Source: Temnopleurus reevesii
Taxonomy: Eukaryota > Echinodermata > Echinoidea > Temnopleuroida > Temnopleuridae
Reading direction: 5' to 3'
Assembly (NCBI GenBank): GCA_036244855.1
Contig: BQKZ01002589.1
Span: forward strand, 12,813-76,812
Length of the DNA: 64,000 bases
Shown: in pieces, positions 40,401 to 55,400 of the stretch
Numbering within the stretch: the stretch's first letter is position 1
Layout: the number at the start of each line of letters is the position of its first letter
The notes under the pieces: model-generated
Databases searched by the model: none
Seen by the model: the letters and a program-made list of their open reading frames with translations, nothing else
Told to the model about the DNA's origin: nothing
Position numbers and translations under genes: made by a program

Positions 40401-43400
40401 AAAAGTTACTAAATGTGAGGTACAAAATCACAAGACCCAAAAAAGATCGCTATACAAAAGGGTTTAATTCAAATACTCTTTTGGCTGAAATCCAACCATC
40501 TTGTACTATTCTGGATTACATACCGTCTTGTATGTTTGGGATTATATCAAATATTAGCTGAGGGAACACAAGTCTTTCTCTGATCCAGTGGTGCCTGTAA
40601 CATAGGTGCCAATAATCGCATTGCCTTTTACAATCCATATGGGGTATCAAAATCTTTTGACATCAGTTTCTACTCAGAGCATGATGTTGTACATCCACCT
40701 GTCTGCCGACACAACAGGTGACTTTGGCAAGTGTTCTGTCTCAAGGCACAGTTCTGATGTTTCTGACAGAGGACAGCATTGGATCAAAGTGAATGTGTAT
40801 GGAACGCCACTGTCATGATATTGATCAGGAATGCATGTACATTATTTTTATACTGGGGTCGATTGCAAAGAAATGATCTCAGCTATCTCCCACAAGCCAA
40901 GTTGCGGTCTAGTCTCCCAAAACAGACAAAAAATTTCAATGCACCTTCATAATGAGTTCAGTCATCTCCGCAAGAAGTAGAGAGCTATGGGCATTTCTTA
41001 GATCTGTGTCCTAATATTCATTGTGGGATAACTTCCTAAAACCATGACCCATTCTTGTAAAATTTCCAAAAGCCCGGTCTAAAAGCAAACATATTCATAT
41101 TTTTTAGATGAAAGAATATATGCAGAAGCAAAGACTTACCCATGATGCTACATTTGCTGGCATCTCCGGTGGGGCTAGTCTTGACACTGAATGGTGAAGA
41201 GGGAACGTTCTTGCCTCCATATGTAACAGTGACGGCGTACTGGCCAACATCAGTAGGTACATAAGAGATCTTGAAGGTTCCATCCCCATTATCTTTGATG
41301 TCCGGCTTCACTGGTTTGCCCTTGCTATCCTGAAAGACAAACAATAGGAAAAGTATTCAACAAAAATTGCGTCATCAGTGATCAGTGTGGGGGAATGAAT
41401 ATGGGCAAAACTGTTGATGAAACTTGAACACTTTTTACTAGATTACAATACAAAACATCATAAGCTTCCCGTAAAGAAGACAAAAGTGCAATATTTCAAG
41501 CACAAGATTAAGAAGGTTGTCTTGCAAAAGTACAAACATTCTCGTCTGCAATTGATTTTCAGATATCTGGGCGATGTGTCACCAAATCTATCTTAAAGTT
41601 ACGAACGATGAAAGACTTGAGTAGGCTAACGGGTGTTATACGCATAAGAATCTTGATTGTTCACTGATACAAGTCGTTCATTAAGTCCTTTCTAACTTGG
41701 GGAAACACCACCAAGCTTGGAGGAAGTCCCACAGAAACTAATATTCAGTAATAACTTAATTTGGATTGAATTATACTGCAGACATTAAAACATATCTTCA
41801 CCGTGCTTGCTGAAAATCAAGATTAACTTGATTGTCCTAATCTCTAAAACCCCTGTTTGGATGTTAAATGCATTCATTACAAGAAGCACTTCATAAGACT
41901 ACATTGTGGTGAGTCATTAATGGTTTTATAATTCTGTTACTTCCCCCCAAAAAAACTTAACTTATTCAAGACTGCTAAATAACGTTAGAATTTGTTGTAA
42001 AAATAATGTTTTTGTTGCAGACTTTTTCTTAGAGATCTGGTTTATCAGGTTGATCTGATCGACATAAAAAAGTAAGCCTCGGACACTAATTACTGAGAGA
42101 CACTACTCACGGTAATAGAGATGATAAGCTCAGCATCACCAGCTTCCCTTGTATCGACTGTGAACTCAACTGGCATACTAGCCAACACTCCAGTCTTCTG
42201 GACTCCTGGTCCAGCAACCTTCACCTTGGAGGCATCAGATTTAGGAAGCACTTTGGTGTTGAAAGGACTGAAAAAGACAGAGAGAACAATATTTCAAGTT
42301 AAAATCTGGAGTTTACATATATCCGTGGAAAAGTAACAAATTTGCTTTGAGAGTGAGTCCAAGAGTGAACATGCAATTTCAACTATTAGATCCAATTTGC
42401 ATTTTGCTTAATTGCAGATTCTTCGAAACTGTAAATTACTTTTGATATGATCATCTTGTCAATTTACTACTCATCTTTTAAAACACTGCATGCTATCATA
42501 TTCAAGACAGATTCAATTTCCTCTATTACTGGGTATTCGCATAATCTTCCTTTATTTCATTTGCAATGCCATAAACTTTGTTGTATGTCCGACGTTATAT
42601 TCCTCATAATTTACCCCACTTCATTAACTTCTTGAGCTATATCAATTGAAAAAATTCCACCTACAGTTAAGCCCAGAGATGAAAGCTACCATTTACCTGT
42701 TTGTACGCAGGATCCCCATGAGAAAATAGGCAAACCGTAGCTTTCTTTTCAGGCCTTAACTGCATCTTAAAAATTAGTCTTGAACCATGAAAATTTATTT
42801 CAGAAAAGTCCCAAATGTAGGGGATCAGACTTAATGGAATATATGGAATAATCCTTGTTTTATTTCTCCAAGCAGATCACAATTTTCCTATTTATGCAAG
42901 AATGAATTCTTGAGCCAGATTTCTGAGTGGAGCTCACCTGTCTGGGATGGTCTTGTTATCGTACTTGATGTCGACCTGGCAGCGACCTTCGGTCTTGGGT
43001 ACATAGGTCACATCGAAGGTGCCATCCTTGTTGTCTACAATATTAGCCTTTTCAGGAGCAGCTATATAAACAAACCAAAAAATGAATTATTAACAGTCTC
43101 AAAATCAAGTCTCATTTTACTTTTGTCATTGAATTTTCCAACAGATAGCTCTGTATATCAATTTGAACATGTACTGGTAATTGCTATGTAAGTTTTCAAA
43201 TCTTGCCTTGGATATCGGTATACTTTATATAAGTGCTTTGAGTGCCATGTATTTGTCCTTCATAGGCAATAAAAAATGCAACCATCATCATTCACTATTA
43301 TAAAATGGGGTTTTCAATTTCATAAGCAATCAGCCAAAGTCATAGACTGGGACTGTGACACATGAAATAAAAAAGCTCCATAATATAGGCCGATTTCTTA

Positions 43401-46400
43401 CCTACAAATCATGTGCAAAGAATTGCCACAACTGATGATGAAATAATTTTTTCAAAATCAATTAATAATTGTGCATTCTTAAGATCAAATGTTAACAAAA
43501 TGGCTAGCCTAAAAATACAAAATTAATTTCATAATAGGCAGAAAAGATATTGTCTAAAGGGAGTATCTCATTGAGAGGTGAAATGTTGGTCAACAATGCA
43601 ATTGGAGAATTGGCATACATTCATTTAGATTTCATTTAGATTTGTTTACAGCTGCAAACAGTGGGAACATGGCATCGATTTATAAGCAGTTGAGACAAAT
43701 CAACTACATTTAAAAATATCAGTGGCTCAATGAGATACCCAATGCAGATAGCAGAATAACCAATACTTTGTAAAACTTTGTGAATATCAGAAAGACTAAT
43801 TTTACTCTTACTCTTTTCTTGGATGACGGTGACATCAAGTGGAGCTTTGCCAGCCTTGGTAGCATCCACAGTGAACTTAGCAGGAACATTAGCCCTGACT
43901 CCATCCTTAGATAGACCAGGTCCATGGGCTTTCACCTTGCTAGCATCAATGCAGTCCTGGATTGATGGCCTGAAGGGACTCCCTGAGAAGTGATGGGGTG
44001 GGAAAATACCACAGAAATCATTAAAATAAGAAAGAATTAAAGTCATATAATATCATTCATTCCATAAATCATATCCATAAAAAACATAATTTCTATAATT
44101 TTGTTGCCATTCACAACTTTCGTGAATGAAACAAAACGACTGTACATTAAACTGTCTCTTTCGTAACCAACTAGCGTTGAGATAAGAAGAAGACACTGAA
44201 GTTAATAAATAAAACTCCCTCCACAATATTTGTTGATAAATAATAAATTGCTAATGTAAATTCCTCTTACAGAGCAATTGGATTTCTATTCATTAAATTC
44301 CATGTATTCAGTGAAGACTACAAAAAATAATTTTAGGATAATTACCTGGAATAGCTTCATCAGCGAAGGTCACATGCACCGCATAGTCACCAGGTTCGAC
44401 TGGCAGATACTCAACAGATGCTGTACCATCCTTGTTATCCTTGCATGTCATCTTAGGTTCAGATGGTCCCTCGATCAGGATTCCAAGACCTCCCTTGCCA
44501 GCGTTCTTGGTCTCGACAGTGAACTGAGCAGGCTTCTTGGTGAGACCAGCCGTGAGACCTGGACCATAGGCCTTCACCTTGGATGCATCGTGGCCTGGGA
44601 CGGCCTCGGTGGTGTAAGGCGACTTACCAAGAGGCTGACCGGCAAATGCAACATCAACCTTGTGTGATCCTAGTTTAAAATAAACAGTGAAAAACAGCAT
44701 TTGTAAGTTATGGGTATTACTGTGAAAGCATAAATATTTCTTTCTGATAAAGGTGTTTGAGGATGGTCATAAAAAGGACCAACCAACTGTTGATTTTCAC
44801 TAATTTGTAGGAGCATGGGGGATGTAATATCGTTAACAAACCTAGATAATGGTAGCACAGTACAGTTGAAAGAAGTCAGTGTTGTATCACACAATATGAT
44901 TAGAGCGATACCTTCTTTCAAATAAGAAAACAATGCTATACCAGTGTTATAAGAAATGTTATAAGAAATCATAATCTATTGTTTCAATTTCTGTGTGCCT
45001 ATATATATCAATAAATTCTAAACTTTTCCTGCATTTGTTGGCCAGTGACATTTCCTAAGAACCATGTCATCTATGATAGTTTTTAATTTCCACACAATTG
45101 TGATTACACCCTACCTTGTTCTACAGGTGTATAAGAACATGTGAGTGTCTGATCTTGGTTGTCCTTGATGGTGGGTTTGAGTTTCTTTCCTGATGGTGTA
45201 GTGACTTCAGTCTTCAGGAGATCCTTGTTGATAGGCTTCTCAAGAGCCTTGGCGTCAACCTTGAAGTCCGTTGGGCATTCCAGGAACACAGCTATGGGGA
45301 GGAACAAAGAGGGCAATGAGATTCAGAGACATCGAAGGACAATGAATCCCAAAATTTATTCATATATTTACCTGAATTTTAGAAATGAAAACACTGTCTC
45401 TTTGAATATTAACCTCCTTATTACTGACAACATGATTGGAAGAATTAATCCTTGTACATGGTGAATATTTGTTTACCAAATGAATGAAAGTCAAGTTCTG
45501 GTAAAGTTTTTTCAAAGTTTCTTAAGGCTGACATTTTGTCCTAGTTTTGAATGTTATAGATCATAATTTAATCTATGTAGCAAAAAGAATATATTGCCAT
45601 GTAAAAATGTATCTGGCACCACTTAATAGTGGTGGAGGCATAAAAGCCTGGAATTGTCAAGGCATAAATCTTGAAGACCACTTTCAAACAATTCGCATCA
45701 AAACTTAGAAACCTAGTACAAAACATATTTCTGAAATGATTGGAATACAAACTAGGTGAAGATATGCAATTTATATAAATTTGTATGAATTCAATGAAAT
45801 CAAGTATTTCAGTATTAATTATGATTTAGTCAATTTATTTCTGATTAAACAGTTTGAACATCATATTCATGGAACATATCCAAGGACACAAGCACAAATG
45901 ATGCAAAACACAATGCACAGTGATACTTCAGTCACAAGTGTGGCCAGAGCGTCACAATATACAAAAGATTAGGATGCACAAAGCTTACAGATGAATTATA
46001 AAGCATTCACAATGCACATTGTACTATTATACTTTCCATGCAAGATTCAGATACATTAGCCTGGGATTTCACAAATGAAAAGTTATTGATAGATGATGAT
46101 TAAGATCTATGATGAATGATGCAGGGATTATACATTCACAGGCATACCAATGGATTACAAATAGGATATGGATAGATGAAAAGCTGGACTTTTTACAACA
46201 ATTAATGAGTTAGTGGAATGAAAATCAGGTTGGAAATTAAATTGCCTCATGGAATATTTGTACTTAATGATTAAACCATATTAGTTCCCAGTTATCTAGT
46301 TTGTCCCATGCAAAAAAAGTGTAACAAAAACAACTCTTTCTTTTGATTTAGCACTAATGAGTTTGAAATATTAAAAGGCAATTAAAATTGGAGGATATTA

Positions 46401-49400
46401 AATAGAAATAAACTTTATTTAAATGCTATAACATTTCATGTTAGCACCATGTTCCAATTTCTCCCATAGAATATTAGAGCATGCCCTTTTACTTTTTAAA
46501 ATGAAAGCAGGATTGAACATCAGGGCGCATTTTCTCTTCAATATTGGGTGATACTTAATTCATGGGCCATTATGACATTAGGACACTTAATATTAAATAG
46601 ATAATAGATCAAATTTTCATAGTTTTGTGAAAAATGAAAATTAAGCTATTTCATTTAATTTTAAAGAATTATCCAAGACCTGTTGCGTTGAAAGATTTAT
46701 TTCAGTATTTGGGTTTGTTTGTTTGAACACTACTGTTCAAAATGGTATTATTAAAAAATGAATTATACATGCAAGTTGTTGATTCATGAAGAACAAACCA
46801 GAAAATAAACATAACAATGCAGGCGAACATATTGAAAACGATAAGAAACAATTGAAAATGAAAAATATCAAAAGAATCGTCAAGATAAATTTATCTTCCA
46901 GAGAATGAGATATGAACTAAGAATGAAAACGCAAATCGATGACAAATCTCCTGATGATAGAGAAATATACAAATGTCAGAAGACAGAACGAAACTAAAGA
47001 GAGAAAATGAACATAAGACTTGTTTAGGAAAAGTTGACATGGCCACCTAGAGAGATAAATGAAGATTTGAAGCAAGGAATATAAGCAAGGAAGATCAGTG
47101 ACTATATGAGGAGTATATGGAGTGATGAGGATTACATGAGCTTTTATATAAAGCTTGAATGGTAAGCGTTACCCTCTTCCAATCCTGCTCCATCAAGTAC
47201 AATCTTGTCCAGATCAATTGGTTCCTGGACTTGGATTTCCTTGGGGAAGTTGGGAAGATCTTGTCCACAGTAGATGGTACTGAGAGTAAGAGGGCCTTCC
47301 TGCTCCGGGTAGTAGGTCACCGCATAGATATCTTCATCAATAGGTTTCACTTCCGTCTTGAGGATCTCGTTATCCGGACCAACAGCCATACACATGACAG
47401 GTGGACAGACATCGTTGTCATATTCATCATCAAAGAAGGGTCCTGCTTCACTGGTATCAACCTCAAACGTACAGGGGAAGTCCAGGAAGGCGCCGTTGGT
47501 GAGTCCTGGGCCGCTGACTTTGACAAGAGAAGGATCTACGACCTTAGCCTGGAAAGGAGAGTCTTTGATGTGTTCACCGTCAAACAGGATATTGATGGTG
47601 TAGACTCCAACTGTGTCTGGTGTGTAGTGTACAGCACAGGTACCATCACGGTTATCTTCGCAGTTGATTTCAGCCTCGCTGGGTCCTTCGATGGTCACAC
47701 CCAGGCCTCCACGTCCTGCCTTGCGGATGTCGATCATAAAGTCAGCAGGCTTATCAACAAAGCCTTGGCTCAGGCCTTTACCCTCTGCAAGAACTTTAGA
47801 TGCATCAGCCTTTGGAATTGCATTCAGCTCAATGGGCTTATCCAGCATAGGGCACCCGCCATACTTCATATCAAGCTTATGAGGGCCTTCCTCGGTTGGT
47901 GTGAATTTGAGATCAAAACCTGATTCGACAGGCTCAACCTTGACGGGAACGATCTGTTCATCGGGTCCTGTGAGGAACGCTTCCAACTCTCCATCTCCAG
48001 CTTTGGAGGTATCGACATTAAAGCTGTTTTCTTTGCCTACATCTAGGCCTGCAGTGGAGCCATGCAACAAGGGTTAAGGAAACAAACATGCATTGTGAGA
48101 GCTACATTCATGAACACATCATGCTGTGTTACAAGAAGGGATTCAGGGATTGTCACTCTTGAATACAAGGTCTTTGGGGAAGATGGACATATGATTCTAT
48201 AAAGGGTTGTAACAAGTTGGATAAACATTTAATCTGGGTTTTTAAAAACATTTCTTCTCATGAATATGTGGAAATAGATTCTGAAACATGGGCACACAAT
48301 AATTTCTCTGCAGATTACAATAATAAGAATGATGGCTGAAACAAGGGTATCATTTGATCACAAATGTCTTACAAAAGGGTTCTAGGATAAAACGTGGGCC
48401 ACATATACTATATAGTATAAATACAGTACAATGATAAGGATTGTCAATGTCTGAAATCATGGTAACTTTTTGATAAAATATATTTGAGTTGAGAAGTCTG
48501 AGGAGAATGATAAAATATGAAGGATTCGAGGACAAAATGTGGAAGGAGGGTTCTTGAATCATGATGGAACACAGGAATGTATGCAAATGCTCATTATCAT
48601 TACCCTCTCCCAACATAACACCTATAATTGCAAAGACATGCAGCACTCCTCTTCATTTTATTCTGCCCGTCATCTACATTCCTTCAAAATATCTATGACT
48701 AGCATTCATCATCATGCTTAATGAAGGAGCCGAACAATAGAAAACTCACTCTCTTGGAGATCCTTGATCTGGATCTTTCCGACATCGACATCAGGAACGA
48801 CACTGACAGCGATAGGGCTCTGAGGGATCTCAGTGCCACCATACTTAACTCCGACAGCATAGTCTCCTGGTGCTTCTGGGGTGTACGTTGCTGCATAGGT
48901 ACCATCATTGTTGTCTTTGACTTGGACTGGGATCTCCTTCTCCTTAGGTCCGTTAACACCGGGCTTCGATCTGATGCCAACGGTGATAGGAGCTGAAGAT
49001 GTACAAGATTGGGAAACATGGGAAAAACAGTAAAATCAGGACTTCTTAATGTAGCTACACAAATTAAAAAAAAAAGATGCTGAATCAGTCCCGAGATGGA
49101 ATATTTCATTCTTTATTTTTTTTAAATCATTATTTTTTTTATTTATTTATTTTTACAAATTACGAGTTACATACATTTTCAAATAACTTATAAAAACAGA
49201 AAAGACACATATTTTACAAATATCTTAAACAGACTACACAAGTTAGTTCATCATACTACAATAACACACACTTCAAGTACATCAAATAAATTTGTTCTTG
49301 TGTTATAATATAATAATAATAATTAGATAATTCATATAGCGCAGTCACTATATGGATATACTCTACAAGTCTTCATAGCTTTTTTGAGGACTAGCTTGAA

Positions 49401-52400
49401 TTAAAAATGTTACAGTCATTGCTCAAAGTGCTCAAATAGTTCATGAAAATTCTGAGGCAAAAGCAGAATTGTACAAATAATGTATGCTGTTTTACAAGAC
49501 AAAAGTTAATCTTACAAGACAAAATACATCACATAATTATACATGAATAATCAAGGAAGACTTACCCTTTCCGGCTTCCTTACAGTCCACAGTGAATTGA
49601 GTTGGAGTCTTAGCCTTAACCATGCCCTGTTCTACACCAGGTCCATATACCTTCACCTTGCTGGGGCCACCTCCAACAGATACCTGCAATCACATGTGTA
49701 TGTTTATAAGATAAAAAAGATTGATAATTACTCTTACATCAAACCTTTTAATATAGTAGATACTGTATCCCATCGTTGAATCCTACGGAACCACAAAAAT
49801 AAGTTTCAAATAGGAATAACTCGATTAAAAAAAGGTAAATAAAACAGGTTTTGTCTAATTCTAACATGGGCGACTATTTGATTGAGAGAAGATCAGCTTT
49901 GGTAGAGTTGACTGTAAACATACTCTTATAGCTTTGCAGATTTCGAATCAATTGCTGATACTAGGGTATGGCTTATAGTGTCACGTATGCTTCAAATGTT
50001 TTCACAAGGATAAAAGAACTTCAAAGATATACAGTTCCAATCAAATAAAAAAAATACAGGGGAATAGTAGATATTATTGTACTCACCTTGAATGGGCTGT
50101 CAGGGATGCTAACACCTCCCCATGTGATAGCTACGGTGTGTTTGAGTGGATGCTCAGGGGTGTAGTAGACGGTGAAGGTACCATTCTTGTTATCCTTCAC
50201 CTCAGCCTCAACCTTGTTGCCCCACTGGTCCTTGATATCGATCACAAGCTCAGCTTTGCCTGCGTTCTTGGCATCGACAGTGAACTCGGTCCTCTTCTTG
50301 ATCTCGATACCGTCTGGTTTCAGACCTGGTCCAAATGCCTTTACCTACAAGATGACCAAATATTGTATTTAATGATCAAGGACCTTATTTTAGAAGTCAA
50401 ATTGACACAGAAGTGCCATCTGAAAAAAGAGTTCCTGACTATTTTACTAACAGTCATTTATATGTTAAAACTATACTATTGGGGATAAGCTGGATGAAAG
50501 TCAAAGCAAACCAGAGAAAATGAAAAAAGCATACCAAAGGGCAAATAATGAAAATTGTTCAAATCAATCTGGATGAAAAAAATATGGGAATTATCTCATT
50601 TTTATTTTTCTTGTAATTCCAAGTATTATCCCCATGTGTTGGGCATTTTTCTCTACCAGGAATATAATTCACATTGCTATAATTTGGTCACAGCAATATG
50701 ATTAATTCATTTTTTTTTTATAAATCTCCCAAGAAAAAAAAGACTTGAAAGTTGACCATAATGAAAGAAATCAATTAATCTGGATGCAAAAATTTGGAAA
50801 TTATCATAATAATAATTATACATTCTTATATAGCGACTAACACTAACTTTATCAGTCTTCCCTAAGCGCTCTACAATGTAGCATAATTACCCTGGCTTTA
50901 GCAGTGCAGCTGTAAGAAGAGGGCTGCATTTCAAGGAAAAAAATCCTGACAGGTACCCATTCACCTCAACTGGGTCGAGTGCAGTACAATGTGGATGAAT
51001 TTCTTGGTGAAGGAAATTAATGTCGTGGGTGGGATTTGAACCTGCGACCCTCTAGTTGAAAGGCGAGAGTCAAAACCACTCCACCACGACGCCTCCATAT
51101 TCTATTCGTTTATTTAAAATCACAACTTTTATTTTACTTTTAATTTCAAGTATTATTCCCATGTGTTGGGCATTTTTCTCTACCAGGAATTTTATTTATA
51201 TTGCTATAATTTGGTCAGAGCAATAGGGTTTAATTCAGGCATTTTGTATAACCCTCCCAAGATAAAAAGGCTCGATGGTCGAGCATGATGAAAGAATCAA
51301 TAAATACCTTTGTTGCATCAAATCCTCCAAGGTTAGGTGTAACCTTGGCGATGAATGGACTGTCTGGGATATCTTCCTCCTCATAGGTGACATGGATAGC
51401 ATACTCTCCCTCAACGGTTGGGAAGTAAGACACCTCACATGATCCATCACCATTGTCCTTACACTTGATCTCTGCTTGCGAAGGACCCTCAATAGCAAAG
51501 CCTATAAATAAAAAATGTTTTTTTTTAATTTTTTATTAGTGTTCAAGATTTATGCAACATTCTACTTAAAACTCCCAAAACAATCCTTTTATATCAAATA
51601 AAAATTAAATATTTGCATAGTAATTGTTTAATAAACATTGGAATGCTATGATGAGAAATTAAGACAAGGTGATTTCATGCAAACAAATAGAAATAGAATT
51701 GTAAAACCTAAACTTCATCAAATATGACCTTCAGTAGCATAGAGCACTGTCATATGTGTGTTAAACTCCATAAAGAAGGATGGATTTAACAACAATTTAA
51801 CAAAAATTCCAGCTTTGTACCTTGTGCTTTAAAATAACATTTCAAAATCAATTCTAAAATTGCTTAGGAATCTTGATTATAATAATGGTGGCAGCGGTGG
51901 GATTTTACACCATATGTAACAATAAAAGGATGGGCAACATGATTATTTTCTTTCATTATAGTTAAGTTTTGGTGTAAGTTAAAATGACATGTTGTAGGCT
52001 CATATATTTTAATGTCATTTCAATAGAATTTCATTAAAAAAATGCTTTGTATTCCTGATTCCAATAATGGTGGCAGGAGTGGGATAAAATGTATCAGGAG
52101 TATTTCATTGACTTACCAAGAGCACCAACAGCGCCGTTGGTTTCCACGGTGAAGTCACATGGCTTGCCAACCACACCCTTCTCAAGGCCAGGTCCAAAGG
52201 CACGTACAAAGGTGATAGGACCAGATGGCTCAGGCCCAATGTTCACTGTGAACGGAGCCTTGGGGATTGGCTGGCCACCATACTTGATGTTGACAATGTA
52301 CCGTCCAGGTTTGGTAGGCGAATACTTGCACGTGTAAAGTCCATTGTTATCCGAGGTGATCTTGACTCGTTCATCGACACCACCTATGTATGTATGTGAT

Positions 52401-55400
52401 TTCAGCGTGAGAATAGAGGTGTGGTATAGCATTGGAATGCCATATAAATTATAAATAAGATAGGGAAGCAGGGAAAGTGATAGGATGATATTAGAGAATA
52501 TAAGTCAGCAAAAGATGAGTTAGTCAAAACATTTGTTATCAATTCTACAATATTATTGTAATCTGCATTCTCTGCCACTTAATGTTTAATCTCATTTTTT
52601 TCCAATCAAATGTAAAGCTTTTTTTCATTTTGGGTGCAGACATACCTTGTTATAGGCATTCAGAACTTCAAAGGTATTTTCATCAATATGATACTAATCT
52701 GGTTATATCAATGGTTGCAATTATCAAAACCATTTCATGTTGATGATGTCACAAACTAATGCATAAACACATGTATGGCTCTAAATGAAGGTTTGCTATC
52801 TGATATAAACCATTTGTTATGGTTTTACTGACTTGTTCTGAATGTTGATGCATAATTTTCACCAGCATGTCGCATCAAGTCTGCAACATGAAGAGAGAAA
52901 AAGAGCATCAACGATTGAGAGCAAGTCTTTGATACAAGTACTTGGCACTGCTTTCTCACTCTAGAATACACGTAAAATCATATCATGGATGGATTCGACA
53001 ATTGTCATCTCACTTTGGATTATAGAAAATTCTCACTCCTTTCTCTACATGAAAATTATAACTGTTTCCTGACTCCCTACATGAATATTGCTCATCTTTT
53101 TGTGTATATCACGTTCATTAATCGCCTTTCCTAAGCCTTGTATTGTTTTCGTCCTCACTGAAAGCGCTATGGTACATTTTGTTTGAAACACTCTATAAAT
53201 AGTCTAGTCTATATTATGGTGAATGCCCTGAGAGGAAATAAGAATAGAAAATCAAATTATACATTTGAGTGGAAAACAGTGCCATGGTGTTAGTATCATG
53301 TTATACATTACATTATATGAGAGAGAGGTGTTAGGTCCTCTCTCTCTTTGAGTGTATAGAAGCAAGACTGAGAGAGCGGATCAGCAGATACTGGTATCAG
53401 CGGCATTCAGGATAAACACAACAAAATGGAAGTCAGGTCGTACAGGATGGCTTTGTTAGGCTGGTATGGAGACTACATGCAGTCAATAACATTTCTGATT
53501 AGAATATTTTAAAATGAAGTTTTAACAAAGAGTAACTAAGAAGCTAATCATTAATATGTCTGTTTACAAATAATGGCATGAGAATTTTAGGTAAACTAAA
53601 ATGGAAACAGCACACTTTTTTTTGTTAACCCCATACATTAAACAAAATATATGGTGTTTCTACTGTAAATTAAAAATGAATCTGTACATGAATAATTTTT
53701 CAGTACAACAAGATGAATAACAAATATGAATCTCTATTGTATTCTATTCTTACACAAATGAAATGAAAATTTTTCATCTTTATTACTATTGCTAATTATT
53801 CCTATTTCCTATTACTGTGCTGTCAAATCGTTTGATTTTCAATGATCTATATGAAAACATTGATACATATTCAGTTGATAATGTTTGATTGGGTTGTTAC
53901 AGAACTTGTGAAATAAAACCTCAGATTCACAATATTTACCATTCCTCATTGACATTACAAACCTTACAATATAACAAGCAATTGTTTAGAAAATCCTTGT
54001 AATATCAATTAGTCTCACATCAAACCATGCAGAATGTCTTAAATACAATCAATTCACTCATGAAAAATTGAACAGGCATATAAAATGGAACCATACATGC
54101 ACATTATTACTATGGATAATACAATATAGTAAATATGTTGATTTGGAATATTATATATTGTCAGTTTTTTAAAAATTATTAGCCATCCAAAACAAATTCT
54201 GCAGAAATGAACTATATACATTCAATTGGGAATAGGGAATAACGATTGAGTAATCACCCTTGGTTATAATTACTATGCAAGTTATTTTGAGAAAAAAATT
54301 CCTATATATTCTTAAGTTAACAATAAAATATAATTTGCCTTTATACTAGATCTGGACAATTCCATAAATTTTAAACATCCACCATCATATAGATCTCACA
54401 TTGCTAAAATGGCTTTTCATAGTTGGGATTTGTAATTCATATGAATACATGCATATCTGCCCACATCAATCAGTCATACTTGCCTTTTTTTTGGGGGGTG
54501 TCATGTTTTGCACGATTATAAGTATCTTTTCTATCTATGAATGTGAGCAACCAATGACTCTGATTTATAAAGGTGCTATTTTGATCAACTGATTTTACCC
54601 GATTCTTTATATTCCTTTGCCTTCACAGTTCCTCTCCTTAAATGTAAATGGCACAGATTACAAATTTATGCTGGCAGGTATGCAGGTATCTATGATTATG
54701 GCTCGAGAAGTTCATTAAACATGATGAAGAAAAAGAAAGTTATGGGGTGAAAGAACAAGAAGTTTAATACTTTATGGAACTGCCCATGTAATAAGTACAC
54801 ATTCAAACACCTTAATCAGTATCACCATCATCACAATAACAACAAAATTTTATCTGAAACCACATCAATTACGTATATCTCACATCATCCATCCATCACA
54901 CATTTTTTTTAAATTTCCCTCGATCATTCACACTTAAAGTAACATCACATTGCAGGATTTTGTATCATCAACATCCCATTTACTATTCTAACTAACTTTA
55001 CAACTTAAGATTCTTGTGATCAAAAAATGAATGAATAAAGGTGTAATTTGGCCTATTCATTCGTGCAATTTAACTGAAAATAATTCCAAATGGTATTAGG
55101 TAATGGTTATCATCTTTGTTATTTTACTTCTATTTAACATTCATTGACTTGGTATCTAATCTGACTGCATTGCAGTATCCCATACATCATCCATCGCAAA
55201 GCCATCCATACTGGCAGCCATTTTGACATCCCAGAATGCCTTGCTCACCAGGGCCAATGATCTGCACTTTCAGTTCAGCCTCTCCCGCCTCTTTGGTATC
55301 AACGAAGAAGATGCATTCCTCCTTCACTCGCTGTCCCTTGGGTTGGAGTCCACGTCCGTAGGCAAATGCTTTGCCAGAGTTCAGAGCTGCAGAGAACAAA

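Noticed and set aside
47159..47923. 254-codon plus-strand frame.
   Set aside because: Antisense shadow of the 876-nt filamin exon v11, whose minus-strand protein is clearly the real one.
50805..51094. A functional tRNA at the SINE head.
   Set aside because: It has A and B boxes but continues into a non-tRNA body and tail, so it is a SINE rather than a tRNA gene.
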